A stretch of DNA of 60,979 nt from Scytalidium lignicola (lineage: Eukaryota > Ascomycota > Leotiomycetes): positions 1-60,979 of the forward strand of contig NCSJ02000262.1 in assembly GCA_002812745.2 (NCBI GenBank), given 5' to 3'. The notes beneath the pieces were generated by a model, which was not told the DNA's origin, made no database searches, and saw only the letters and a list, made by a program, of their open reading frames with translations. Positions within the stretch are counted from its first letter, which is position 1. Every line of letters begins with the position of its first letter. The position numbers were made by a program, and so were the translations under genes. Shown one piece after another: positions 1 through 17,708 of the stretch.

Positions 1-163
1 CCCGTCTCCTAGCGTCCGCCGCTCTGCATTGCTGATCAACCAGCAGAAGGGTGCGCCGGTTCCAAGTCGCGTTCCACAGGCTGGACCATCAGGGCGAGAT
101 GTGCACTCCATGGCGCTGTCCTGTAATAATAAAATAATGGGGGGCCGGTAACCTGTCATCTCA

Positions 164-238
164 CTGTACATCTCGTACATCTAGTACATCTAGTACATCT
201 AGTACATCTAGTACATCTAGTACATCTAGCACATCTAC
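164..238. repeat. 10-bp tandem repeat (TACATCTAGT)n
   Basis: About seven head-to-tail copies of TACATCTAGT. The first copy has C for A (TACATCTCGT) and the last reads TACATCTAGC. The period equals roughly one turn of B-DNA, so every copy would face the same side of the helix. Confidence 0.9.
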
Positions 239-3200
239 AAGGCGGGCGAGGGGCGATCGAAAGGCTGTAGCGCTGCAAAAGGCGGAGATGTGCCCGTCAG
301 AATACGATGGTACAGTACGGTATGTGCTGGCTTCAGCAGGTCATTCCTGTCCGGAGGGCAACCAGGATGCCCATCCCATCATCAGCAAAGAGGGGCCCGA
401 TGGGCAGGTTTTCCAGGGGATTGCGATCTCGCGGGTAGGGCCAAAAGCCTAATTTGCTGCCCGTCATCGTCGACTCGCTCCTTGGGATGGGGTCGAGGGG
501 CCCGTTCCTTACAGCTACAGCGACAAGCTACCAGCTACCAGCTGCCGTGTCTGCTGGAATCGGCTCCTCTTGCGAGCCAAACGGATCTGTCGGGCACGCT
601 AAAAGTTCCCTCGACAATAAATTCCTACGACTGACTCCCTAGAAAGATAATCAATTCTCCAAAAGCAAGACACGCAACAACGCTTAAAAAAACAAACCAA
701 AGGGAAAAGTCCTCAGCTTGCTAGCTGTCTGCACCTGTCGTACCACCCAAAATCAACTGCTTCTCCATCATGGGGCCTTCCAGATGGAAGCAGTCCTAGT
801 GGTCCTTGTCGCGCCGCAGCCAATCCCAAGGGCACTGCTTTCACTCGACGCTTGGCTTCGAGGCTTGAGGCTTGCCCTCTGGGCGAACCAGGTGCGTCCA
901 TCACCACCAGAATCCTGCAAATTTGCAAGACAGAAGAAAACACAAGACAAGCAAAAGTGCGCCACCCCACAAAAATGCCCATCTTTTGCAAGGAGCACAA
1001 GCATTAGCAAACAACACCAATCGTCGCCAATGTTCTGCTTGAGGAAGACACGGCATGCGCCATCGGCTGCACAGGATCAATGCCCCGCGCCGGGCCCCAG
1101 GCTGCTCCTGCCTTGGGACAGGCCTCGGAACTTAGTCCCTGGGCAGAGTGGCAGTAATGTGACCCTTCCCCCCCCCCAAAGATTAACTCACCACGCTTAC
1201 CAAATCCACCACCGCACACAGCACACAATACAGCACAGAAGAGTATCATACAGTAACCCTACAGCAAAACACGATACTGTCCAGCCAGCCAGCCAGTTAG
1301 CTTTAATATCAAATACAAGGACAAGCCAGAATAACTCAAACCACAGGAGAAACAACGCATTCACGACCATATACTTGAGGTAGCATCAGGACCAATACCA
1401 GCTTCGAGATGGAGACTGTCTCGTTGTTGATCCTCCATCAAGCAGCATCTTGGCTGTGGTCCTTGTGGATGCCCCAGACTCACCCCATGGGATCCAGCTC
1501 TCAGCCGGGACCCACGGCTGTTCGTTCGAACCTTATAGCTCTCCTTCTTAATTAATACACAAACTTAATCCTCCTGCTCTAGCAGAAGCAGGTATCGCAG
1601 GCTATATACACGAAGAGGTCGCCGCGTCCACCTCGAGGCTTTTTCGATTCAACATACACACCACCGTACCGTACATCTTCGAAGTCTGCTTCTATGCAGC
1701 ATTCCTGCCTCGCCAGCGGTGAGGGTGTGCGGTGGACTGGGCAATCAGCAGATGATGCAGCACCTCGTCCATCAGTAAAACTACCGTAAATTAACACAGA
1801 ATCCCCCTTCCCCCACCCCTTTCCAGTCACGATGTGGTATGGTGGTGATGGTGGTGGTGGCGGCCCAGACCAGCATCCACTCTGCAGCACATCCTAAACG
1901 CGTGGCTCGAAGGGGGTTCCTGGTCGGGGCCAGCCTGCAGAGGCCCGGCACGCAATGCAATCGAGCTTCCGTGAGATCCTGCAAAGAGATCGTTAAAGGC
2001 CCACCAGTTGGGTAACAGACGTATCATGTCCGTGACTCTCCAGCCAGGGCTGCGGCAGTCGCGGAAACTATCGTAACTATATGCACTAGGGCTATCTGTA
2101 TCGAAGATGGACAATATATTGCTATTACTATTGCTATTGCTAGCTAACATCTTACTTCCTGTTCTATAGAGCACACATAACTTGTCAGGAGGTGAGGTTG
2201 CATTTGACAGGCTTGCCATAACTGCTCCCGACGGGCGCATACGAAGAACTGCTTTTGCCTTGCTGGCCGCCTAATCGGAGGAGCCTTCCAAGCTGCCAAG
2301 GTCCAAGGTCCAAGGTTCACAGACAGCCAACAATCACTCCTCAACAAGGGCATCAGGGCTGCTTCCTAGTATTTTACAGTATAAGTAGTACCGTGAGTAC
2401 TACTGTATGTATACCTTCACACTGAACCTTATCGCCTCCCCAATCAACAGGCTTCCGAGAAGTCTTCCCTTAGTATTGGCTCTCCAGGTACATAAGTACA
2501 CCAGCAATCACCCCCTTACCTACGGGATGTCTTCCGCGGACGGCAATCCTAGCACCTGGTCGTCTTGGCTCGTCGAATAACAAAACATCACGTTTACAAA
2601 CAGGCCTCGACAGACATAGAGACATATTGTACAGTAACAAACACAAGGCTGGCAAGAAATGCAAAAGCAAGCAAGCAAGCATTGACTCAAGGAGCCACCA
2701 CTACTGTACAAGGTAATACATAAAAAATAGACAGGACCAGGCTCGCAAAGCCACCATCCGGGGAAATGACAGAACCTTTTCTGCATTCAACCACTATCAA
2801 TCTGGAAAGTTTGACATTCTCTGGTGTTTCACTGCAGTGCTTGTCTTTCATGCGGGCAAACAGAGAAGTCTCAAACCATCAACGCTCGTCAGCTTTTTAA
2901 TCCCCTTTGGCCACAACTCCTGAACTTCATTTTTTCCCCACAACGGGAAGATCGGGCAGGATCTACAGATACGCGTCTTGGCAAGTCGACGTATCAGTGC
3001 AAGTAAAATCTGGTCACTTTCATCGCGGCCAGGGCCTTGCTCATTTGAGACTAGATGCAACTAGAAGACGTCGTCCCACACTGGAGAGACATGTGGTGGC
3101 GCACCGCAGAAATCTGGCGCAGCAGCGCAACAGCGCAGCATACTTAATTGCGGTATGTATATTGCTACTGTAGTTTTTAACCTGAAGTTACACCCGTCGG

Positions 3201-3313
3201 ACCCGATCCCTAGTGTCAGCTTTTTCACAGTAACTGCTGAGACATCGGAATCAACCATCGGGCCCCCTCCATTCTCCAGTTCGGCCATTTTAATACTGTG
3301 CCAGACCGGCTCC

Positions 3314-3337
3314 GCAGCAGCAGCAGCAGCAGCAGCA
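3314..3337. repeat. GCA trinucleotide microsatellite
   Basis: Eight perfect GCA units. In one frame they give a poly-alanine tract, which inflates a spurious open frame at 3155-3529. Confidence 0.9.
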
Positions 3338-4156
3338 CACGAAATACTGGACCGACTCCCACTCCCCTCTGGTGATTTCGGCCAGTCTCAAGATTTCCAG
3401 ACCAGACCCCGTGGTCTAGGGCGGACCATTAATCCATCCGTAGCCGAAGTGTTCCAGCCCGAGAGAAAGGCGCTGCAAGGCATGAGGAGCGTCGCATTTG
3501 ACAAACAAACTCAGTCACTTCGTTCTTAGCGCCAGGTCACCCACTACCAATTGGAGGAATTGAGCGATTTTCCCCGACGCAGTGATGTCTTTAAAGGGCT
3601 ATGACTTGCATGAGAGAGAGAGGTTGCGATCGCCTTCTGCTTTCCCATGGCATGACGAATATAAATTTTACGTTTTTTTGGTATGGGGCACGGGCACGGG
3701 GGGCTGCTGATGAATGCCCCTGCTGTAGGTCCGTGGAGATAGGTTAATTACAGTACTTGGGAAAACGGATCCGTAACGGAACGGAGCAAAGGAAAAGGAT
3801 TACAATTAACAGGAAAATACGCCATAATCGTGCACGGAGGAGAGATTACTGGTCCAACTTACGGAACTAAGAGACTTAGTTCCAGCTCACGGTGGGATTT
3901 TTGTTTAAAAAACAGAGATTAGATTGGTTGGAGACGGAGCAAAGCTCTAGATAGAGCATCCACTCCAACGGTTTCGGGGGACATCCATGATTGAGGTAAG
4001 GTACGGGGTTGAGTAAGTTACAGTGGAGAACTGTATCAGTCCTTTCAAAGTCAATTATATCCATTTCTCTCTGTCTTAGCTTTTTCACCTGCTCGTTCGC
4101 AAATGCCTGTCATGCATTTGGGTTTTGGCGGTAAGGGGAAATCTTCGCCAATGCCA

Positions 4157-4178
4157 GGGGAGGGAGGGAGAGGGAGGG
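4157..4178 (+). other. G-quadruplex motif
   Basis: Five runs of three or four G separated by one to three bases (GGGG-A-GGG-A-GGG-AGA-GGG-A-GGG). This satisfies the canonical G4 pattern on the + strand. It lies in the gene-free left part, so any role is unknown. Confidence 0.6.
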
Positions 4179-6029
4179 TATGTGGAAAGCGGTGGACATG
4201 TGTATGTGTATGTGTCCTGCGCCTTAAAGATTGCAAGGTGATGGAATATTAATTAGTTCCGATAAGCATAAGCACCGAGGCAAATACAGTATTATAATCA
4301 AGGGTTGCCGTACTATTGCATGCCATCAACACGTGTATACCGTAAGCCTGGATTAAAACTAAGTTAGCCTGCAACGCCGTCTGATAAGGGAGGGGGATGT
4401 TTTTTTTAATCTCGGAGAGAAAAAGTTATGTGTATCCCAGCAGCGAGATCGCAGATTATGATACAGAACTTGCAACAAGGGAAAACGAGGCGACAAGTCA
4501 GAAGCTTGGGGAGAGGGGAATTAGCTGTACGGAGTATTGTCCTGAGATCCAAGCGGAAAAAGAAACGTTTTCGGCACTGATTCTTGGGAGGCTAACCGTA
4601 TGTGTCTCAAAACAAATAAGGTATTTTTGCTGGCCGTTATACATAATTATATCGAAGGGCAAGGAGGAAGAGGAGGAGGGGGCAACCTTCCTGCCAGGTA
4701 CCAAAACCTACAGTAAGTAATCATATATTTTTTTTTTTTTTTCATTGTACCAAACTATAGTTCGTGCAACAGCAAAACTAAATATAAAATCCCGGGCCAT
4801 AATGAAGGAACTAATGGAAATTTGAAAAAAAAAAGGGAGAGATAAAACCACCGAGGGAACGAAAATGAGTCCGTCGGATTGATTGATTGACTTGCTGACA
4901 ACAAACAAACCATCCACCGCAGGGTCTTATTCATCAAGTCGCAGGTTTGGGTGGATTCAAATCTGGCAAGAAAGAAAAAAAACAGTTTTGTCTCACACAT
5001 CAATCATCCCCCTTACCGTACTCGAGTGTACGTGTTTAGCCAAGCCTCCACAAAAACAAAACNAAAAAAACAACCACCAAATCCCGTAAAGGAAATCCTG
5101 CATTCCTGAACCTAATTTAAACCCCGTTTTCTTAATGCCCGTTTCTGGATACATCCGAATCTCCAAATCTCCTCCAATCCCGCATCCCTCTTTTTCATCT
5201 GCGATCTCGCAGATTAACACAGCACGTTTCGAGGGGTCCTCGACCCACTATTAGAGCCATGATTAGGATTTATTAAATTTTTTTAGAAAAGAAAAGAAAA
5301 AATATGATAGGTACGAAAATGCCCCAACGATGCCAAGCATTTTCCAAAGAAGGTTAAAAGATCAAAAAGAGCGCCATCCTAAAACAAAAGCTCCCCTCCC
5401 TTCCCTTCCAGCCATCTTCCCTCCTTCTCGGGTCAGAAAAGAATAAATTCGGCTCCATGCATTCGGGAAGGTAACAAGATTTACAGTACATCACCAACCC
5501 TCCCCCTCCCCCCTTACAAGTTACAGCACAAACACACAATCTAGAACTCCCGGATACCCGGGTTTAGGACTTAGGCCTTAATTAACGAAGGGGACGGACC
5601 CTTCAAGCAAAATCCCAGGAAGAGGAGTTATATAATAATAAACTAAGTAATACTCCGATACTAGGTGTACCGTACACACGGGAATAAAAAAATAAAGATT
5701 AATGAATTGCTTATCACACGGGAAGAAGGGCTGAAGGGCCGCCGGGGGGGTTGTGAGAAAGAACGACCGAACGAACGGAATGGGACCCGGATTAATAGAA
5801 CAAGGTTTAAGGTTCAAGGTCAAAAGGTTGGCCAAAAAAAAAGGCACATAGCACATACCGACCGACCACCCGGGATTATAGAAAACGGCAAAATAATATA
5901 AACCCAAGTAAATCCAAGAAAACGTTCGTCCAGGGTACCGATAACCCTCCTCGTCCCCTTTTCAATTATTTTCATTCCAATCCTAGTCTTAATTAGCGTC
6001 TCCAATGCCCATCTCCAATACCCATACCA

Positions 6030-6086
6030 CAGATGCCACAGATGCCACAGATGACACGGATGACGATGACGATGACGATGATGATG
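6030..6086. repeat. Imperfect CAGATGC / GATGAC repeat
   Basis: Copies of CAGATGCCA run into GATGAC and then GATGATG units. This is an evolving short-period satellite with no coding sign. Confidence 0.75.
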
Positions 6087-6178
6087 GCTGCTGACAACGA
6101 GAGTTGGTAGGTTGGTCATCACCATCAATCAAAATACAATACTCCATCATTATCAGGCATCACAATTAAGCCAAAAAA

Positions 6179-6215
6179 CCTACCCTACCCTACCCTACCA
6201 TACCCTACCCTATCC
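6179..6215. repeat. TACCC pentamer repeat
   Basis: About seven units of a 5-bp period (TACCC, with TACCA and TATCC variants). It resembles the fungal telomere hexamer CCCTAA but lacks one A in every unit, so it is not a telomere array. Confidence 0.85.
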
Positions 6216-6285
6216 ACCACGCATTGCTTACATATCGAGCATGACCCTAAACCGGCCAAAGATTCCATAATCTCTCCAACGCCGC

Positions 6286-6309
6286 GGGGGGGGATGGGGG
6301 GGGGGGGGG
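6286..6309. repeat. Poly-G tract (G8-AT-G14)
   Basis: A run of eight G, then AT, then fourteen G. Such runs are unstable and hard to sequence, so the exact length may be wrong. Confidence 0.85.
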
Positions 6310-7273
6310 TGGTAGTTATTCAGCCAAGTTAAGTTACAGATGAAACATTGAGGGGAATTGGGATATAAACTATATGGGAAAATTAGAGAACATGGGATTG
6401 AATAAAATTAAGACCCATTGAAAAGAAAAGAAAAAATTTGCGTGGGGGAAGAGGGTGGTGGAAATAAAAATTAAGGATAATTAGAGTAATATTTTTATGT
6501 TGTCTGGACTTTGAAGAGTGAGTCCTGGAATTTTGTTGGTACAGCAGTTAAAACAACAAACAGTGCAACTTATGGAACTGTAAATAATAACAATNAAAAA
6601 AAGAGGTAAAAATTAAAAGCAGGCTGAATTGGCGAATTGGGTTTGAAAAGAAAGCAAGCAATATCTAGAAAAGGGCATAATCACCGCGCGACGAGGGAGA
6701 TGCAGGTGGAGAAGCGGAGTGGAGAAAATGGGGCTGAAGGCAAAGGCAAGGGCGTTCGTTGAATTGTGATTGAAACATGCCCGTTTCGATATACGATTTG
6801 AATTCCCGGGTTTTGTATGTATTGTAGCTTTTTGGCACTGTAAAGATGATATGTGATTGGACTGTTGATTATACGGATAGAGCTCGTGGGCTGAATTTGA
6901 ACTTGACCTAGGCTTTGAAAAAAAAAAAAAAAAAGAATGTTGGATAGTTTCACCGTGATAACGGCGGAGCGGAGAGGGGAAAGAAGCTTTCTCCCCCCTC
7001 CCAATACGATTCTGTCTCCGCGGTGTCACTAATGCGGACCACATCACTCGGAGAGAAATCCAAATTCGGAGATAGTATCCTAGTGTCAATTTCCCCCAGT
7101 CCAGGAGCTTCTCACCGTTTCTTTGCGTGAAAGTGGGAATTGGCTTGACTTTTCTTTACAATTTCGCTATGTTACTTTTCTAAATACTCTAATGAACAGG
7201 CCGTTAGGATTATCCACAATTTTGTCTTCCCCCACCTCTCTCCCTCTTTCTTTTCCCTTAGTTCCCAAAATGA

Positions 7274-12661
<5,388 letters not shown>

Positions 12662-13635
12662 GGCCGGCAATGGTATTCGGAAGCACTGATTGCCCCTCTA
12701 TGCCTTTGCGACAGAGCGGGATTCAGAGCCGTGATCAGTGTGGTAGCTAGAATGATTGTGTGCGGTTTATGGCTGTCGATTAGAAGTTTTAGCAGGAACC
12801 GTCATCACCACACTAATGTGACCATTGCGTATCCAAGCTAAAGGATAGGCTGCCGAGCGTCTTTACAAAGCAGGTCGGTCTCTTCCGTTAACCGGACGAA
12901 AGATGCCTAAACTCCGAATTCCGGTGCAGGAGATATAGTTCAATTGCTTTTCAATTTTGAACGGTTTAGATGAATACTCAGTAGAAAAGTTACTTTTTCT
13001 TACTATGCTATAGATGATTTGTTGCTTATTATGATGTCAATCTTCCCTCTCCTGTTCATCCAATCGATCATGTTTAGCCTGATTGGATAGATTCCAAATA
13101 AGCTTTACACACCTCTCAAGTTCCAGATTGCGTGCTTTGTTTAGACTAATTACTGTACAGGGAAAAGAAGCGTAGCATGGAATAGTACCTTGCCAATTAC
13201 ATCACGAATTAACAGACTATTTACTAAAATTGAGAGATTCCACGTTCAAGTAGACAGCCTAAGCAAAGAACAATTAGTTCAAAATCATTACGCTAGCTGA
13301 CGACCAAAGGTGCCACCCTAATCGAAAATGTCATAGGACATTAAACGTTTCTATCTAATGCACTTGTCATCATCAGACATCCATCCATTCCCTAGTCAGA
13401 GTAAAAGAAGTCAAGTGCAATCACACAAAGTAACAAAAAGTGGCCACCCAGGTCCACAAGCTAAGGAGGGACAATAGACGCCTATTTAAGAAAAGCCTTC
13501 CAGATGCGAAGAGAGCCGACCGAATATCATGAATCGTGTGCCGTGGGTATCATCTAGTCGAAAAAGCCGTAAACACCGTAGATTATACAGCGTAAGGCTA
13601 GCGATCGATCAAGATGAGATATTCCCTTCATCTGT
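12662..13635. other. Intergenic: YCF1 promoter and bHLH gene 3' side
   Basis: About 970 bp with no coding signal. It must hold the YCF1 promoter (minus strand) and the 3' UTR of the bHLH gene. I see no repeat or RNA gene. Confidence 0.6.
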
Positions 13636-14604
13636 CTAGCTGTCAGAGGTACCATCTTCCTTTTTAGGAGCCAAGCCTGCGCTTTGGCATGTCTTCTTCC
13701 ACGTTTCCACCTCACGCCAGGCTCGCTCACACTCAGCCTTTAACTTATCATTACTAGCACTGAGCTCAGCAATTGCTTGCTCAGTGAGGAGTTTCTCCAA
13801 AGTCCACTTCTCAATGTTTTGGGTCTCATTCTCCTTAAGCTGAGTAATAAATGCAACAGCACGCTGAAGGATTGATCCCTTGTTCTTTTCGCAGCCTGGA
13901 ACTATCTTTGCAAGCTCATTGATACCTTCGTTAATAGTTTCTCGTCGACGTCTTTCAACTATGAAACTGTTAGCCTTGGGAAATTATAGTTTATAAGGAG
14001 TCACCTTACCTTCTTTATGGTTGTCCTTGCGAACCTTATGCCACTCATCGGACCCAACAACGGGCTTGGTGCCTGAAGCCCTCCCACTGCTAGGTTGGTG
14101 GCCTGGCGTTGAGTTCTCCATGAAGCTGTTATCGCCTTGCTGACTGTCATTCATAAACGACGAATCTTGGTTGCGATCACCTTCGGAGACTTGTGAAGCA
14201 AATGACACATCCGTAGGTTGGGGGATGGTCATTGTTGGGTAGATGCCAGCAAGTGCTGCTGCGGCGGTTGAAGAAGCATTGGCATGATCTGTTGAGCCAT
14301 TCTGGTTCTCTGTATTGTCTTGATGCAAGTTACTGTAGTCTTGTAGGGCTTCAATGCCGCTATTTCCATCCTGGTTCAGTCCTCCTTGATTACCAGCCTC
14401 ATTCATAGAAGCGGCATTGTTTTGAGACATACGCTTATTGTTTGCTCGCCTTGCATCATCAGGTGATCCATTGTCTCCTCGTTTTCGCTTCTGTGATGGG
14501 GTCATTGTAGCTTCAGCTGCGGTTGCCTCTGCTCGTATAGCGTTCGCGACTTCCTGCAAACCCGAATTCTCAAGATCCATATGGTCGGACATTGTGAGAG
14601 ACAT
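13636..14604 (-). CDS. CBF1: bHLH transcription factor, Cbf1-like
   Basis: Two exons, 14604-14010 and 13958-13636, joined by a 51-bp intron, give 305 aa. The N-terminal two thirds are low-complexity (Asn, Gln, Ser, Ala) with a basic KRKRGD patch. The C-terminus carries WHKVRKDNHKE, then across the splice VERRRRETINEGINELAKIVPG, a basic helix-loop-helix with the His-Glu-Arg residues expected for CACGTG binding. A leucine-rich coiled coil follows. This is the arrangement of yeast Cbf1, which binds E-boxes at centromeres and sulfur-metabolism promoters. The start is uncertain: ATGs at 14604 and 14592 are both possible, and the frame stays open upstream to 14712. A CACGTG site lies about 1.06 kb upstream at 15667. 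Confidence 0.85.
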
Positions 14605-16149
14605 TGTATGATTGGTGATGTGCTTTGCACAACAATCCTTAGGAGTGTTGAGCTTGGCTGACACAGATGCCCGAAGATTACCGCTTTGCGTGCGTTGCTC
14701 CTGGAAGGACAATAGATCCTGCTTCTTTTGTAGTAGTATTACCTACAAGGTCAGTATATGTCCATACACGAAGTGAATAACATGTAGCAATTCTAGAGCT
14801 CATTGACAAACGACGAGATATTTGTAAAACTTGCGCCTTTCCTGTAGAGGTCTTGGCGCAAAGCGATAGCAGACGTTCCTGCGACAACACATCGCAAATA
14901 GTAGCATTGTTTGATGCGCCTGGACCAAGAAGATGATCATCTGGCGATGCGCATTGCAACAGTGAAGCAAGACAATTCAATACTGTTGTCAGTGAAAAAG
15001 GAATAGCACAGCCACGCCCAGCCAACTACAGACGCGCTGCTATCCGCGTTGGATTGTCCAACGAGCGCATCATGGCCGAGGATTTAAGTCATATGGAGGA
15101 GAATCTGCAAAAATTCTGGTGCAGGATTCTCAGAGCTGGCGAATAAAGGCCCAAGCAAGAAATCTTAAGAGCACGCGAAACATAATTGCGCGCGATATGC
15201 TATGAAATCGGACGTGAGGCATACCTTTCTATCTCAGAGCCGAGCTTCCCAGGAAAGTCTCCAGTGAGCTCGCGCCGAAGTATACACCACTTTCAACGCG
15301 CGAATTTGTTTCTCGGAAGACTTGAGAAAACAATCGCGATAGTGAATGACTTTCAAAATATTAGATTGATATAAAGGACCACAGGTATCGCGATGGAGGG
15401 GTGGTTGCGATAACCTACCTCTATGTTTTTGATGCGCGCCTTGGTCAGCTGCTCCAAACGTGACCGAGTGCGTGACTTGCGTGTCACCTGTTCAGCTCCG
15501 ACTGAGTGGGGATTTTGAATCCTGAAAAGGGGAAGAACAACTGGAGATTGGTCCAAGAAGTGGAATACTCAATGAAATGAAACCAAACTTAAACCACACA
15601 CCCTCTTTCCAACGAAGAGATGAGGGGTTGCGTTCGAGATGTCTGTGTGATGGAGAGGATGCCTTTCACGTGGGAGAGGTCATGTGTTTTGTAGGGAAAG
15701 TCTGGGTGAGGTGAGGTGGATGTGACGGAAAGCCGCTAATGCGCTCGGCAAGTCGAGGACCGAACCAAAGGGCTGTAGTTTGCGTCTCCGGTCTTTCCCG
15801 CCCACCCAATTTCTTATCCGTGCCGGCACCAGCATTTATTATCCGTGTGTCGTACGAAAGGTACGGAAGTACTCCGATACAGTGACGTGAGCTTGAATCC
15901 AATGGCGAGGGATGTCCCTCAATATCCCCAGTAAAAATAATAAGCTGTACAATTCACCATACAGTATTTGTTGAAACAGTGCAGGAAGCTGGTGTTTTAC
16001 CGGTAGGTTACTACAGTACTGTGTAAGGCGTTAGGATCTTCCTCCAGCTCATTCTGAAGCTGGACCGCCACGCCGCCTTCCGAAAGCTCAAGTTGCAGAG
16101 CATAGAGCTAGCTCTCCAACACACTTGACAACGTTGGTAAGGAGACAAG
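14605..16149. promoter_or_regulatory. Divergent promoter region, bHLH gene / FYV10
   Basis: About 1.5 kb separates the diverging bHLH and FYV10 starts. It contains one palindromic E-box, CACGTG, at 15667-15672, the expected target of the adjacent bHLH factor. No other gene is visible. Confidence 0.45.
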
Positions 16150-17525
16150 ATGGCCGATCATATCACCTCCAAACTGAACCCTGATACTCATCTAATTCTC
16201 GTACGTCCATTCTCCAATCAACAGCTCAAGAAAAGCTGCTAATGAAGCTTCCAGGACCAACCCCTCATCCGACTTCCCTACGAGCTCCTTCGAAAGAACT
16301 TCAAAGTAGCCCATTTCTATGTCGAGAAAGACAGTGCTGCTGTAAAAAGCACACTGAAAGAGACTGCGAATGCCTCACTAAGCACAACTGCATCTCCAGA
16401 GGAAGCCCTAAAAAATGTAGATGCTATGATTGCCCGCATGCGAGGGTTGAAACGCAAGCTGCAGGCGTGCGCCGAGGAAGAGAAGCGGTTGCACCTTCAG
16501 TCGCAGAGCAGGTTACAACACCTTGGAGAACTGTATGGGATGAAGAGCCTAGATGATGTGAAATATGAGCAGTGGAGTAGGACTCGTCTAGACCGGTTGC
16601 TGGTGGACTATCTCTTACGATCCGGGTATAAGGAGAGTGCTACGGCACTAGCTCAGGAGAAGCATATTGGAGACCTGGTTGATGTAGAAACTTTTGTTCA
16701 GATGGGTAGGATTAGAGAAAGCCTTCTAAATGGGCGTATCACAGAGGCGTTGGCTTGGTGTAATGAGAATAAAAAGGAGTTGCGGAGAATGGAAGTGAGT
16801 GTTCCTTGGAGATCGCTATATTTTAGCAAGCCTAACAATATTACAGAGCAACCTAGAATTCATGCTACGATTTCAACAGTATATCGAGCTCGTACGGAGC
16901 CGAGATCAGCAGAAACTCGCCGAAGCATTAAACCATGCCAGAAAGTACCTTTTACCCTTCAAAGATGCCTATCCTAAAGAAGTGCAACAAGCTTGCGGTC
17001 TTCTAGCATTTGAGCCGAAAACTAGAGCAGGAACATATGCAGTGAGTCTCATCCGGCATTGCCTGTATTTCTACTAAATATCAACTGCAGGAACTCTACG
17101 ACCAATCTCGCTGGACGACACTAGCGAATCTCTTCATGCAAACTCACAACACTCTACTAGCCTTACCTTCCGTTCCTCTCCTTCATGTAGCTTTATCAGC
17201 CGGTCTCTCAGCTCTGAAAACACCGTCATGCCACTCTACTCACATTTCATCCATATCACCAACATCTTCATCTTCTCTTACAACATCAGTCTGCCCTATC
17301 TGCAGCACTGAACTAAACGAACTCGCACGAAATGTTCCTTACGCGCACCACACCAAGAGCCATGTTGAAAGTGACTTGTACTTATTACCAAATGGATGCG
17401 TCTATGGGCGTGATAGGTTGGAGGAATACAGTCGTAAGGCGGGCCTTGGGACTGATATGATTAAAGATTTAAGGACCGGGGAGATATTCGCTGCTAACAA
17501 GGTTAAGAAGGTGTTTATCTCATAG
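16150..17525 (+). CDS. FYV10: GID/CTLH ubiquitin ligase subunit Fyv10/Gid9
   Basis: Four exons (16150-16200, 16255-16794, 16847-17041, 17091-17525) encode 406 aa. After a charged helical N-terminus come a LisH motif around residues 125-157 ([15 protein letters not shown]), a CTLH domain from about 162, a CRA region, and a degenerate RING near 330-395 starting CPICSTEL and ending in the family-typical KVKKVFI tail. This is the domain order of yeast Fyv10/Gid9 and human MAEA. Together with Gid2 that subunit forms the catalytic RING pair of the GID/CTLH E3 ligase, which degrades gluconeogenic enzymes in yeast. The first exon is only 17 codons. All introns have GT..AG ends and the exons sum to whole codons. 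Confidence 0.92.
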
Positions 17526-17708
17526 ATCGGATATTGCTGCTTATAGCAAAATAAAATTAATTGTTCAAGTTTCTATAAACTCCAGGTGAAGTGAAGAAAG
17601 TAAAATAATTTTTATGCTATGGATATGTATTAAAATATTTTCATTTTTTCATGAGATGATGAGAAACAGGAACTCCATGCCAATGCTATCAATATGCCAA
17701 ACTAAACG

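Larger units (their letters stand above)
1..7273. other. 7.3 kb region without a recognisable gene
   Basis: No open reading frame here resembles a protein family I recognise, and none shows a convincing exon pattern. The longest frames are low-complexity (His, Ser/Asn or Ala runs made by simple repeats). The stretch holds a 10-bp tandem repeat, a GCA microsatellite, a G-quadruplex motif, TACCC and GATGAC repeats, a poly-G tract and many A or T runs. Two Ns lie at 5063 and 6595. It could be the long promoter and leader of a regulatory gene to the left of the window, or simply a large gap; the sequence does not decide. Confidence 0.6.

Noticed and set aside
718..1383. 221-codon plus-strand frame
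   Set aside because: Composition is biased to Gln, Ser, Thr and His as expected from CA-rich non-coding DNA; no similarity recognised.
1827..2240. 137-codon minus-strand frame with His run
   Set aside because: The His run and Ser/Asn run come from simple repeats; no domain, no intron logic, no family resemblance.
3155..3529. 124-codon plus-strand frame with poly-Ala
   Set aside because: Poly-Ala is the GCA microsatellite; the rest looks random.
6179..6215. Internal telomere array
   Set aside because: The period is five (TACCC), not the CCCTAA hexamer, and it is short.
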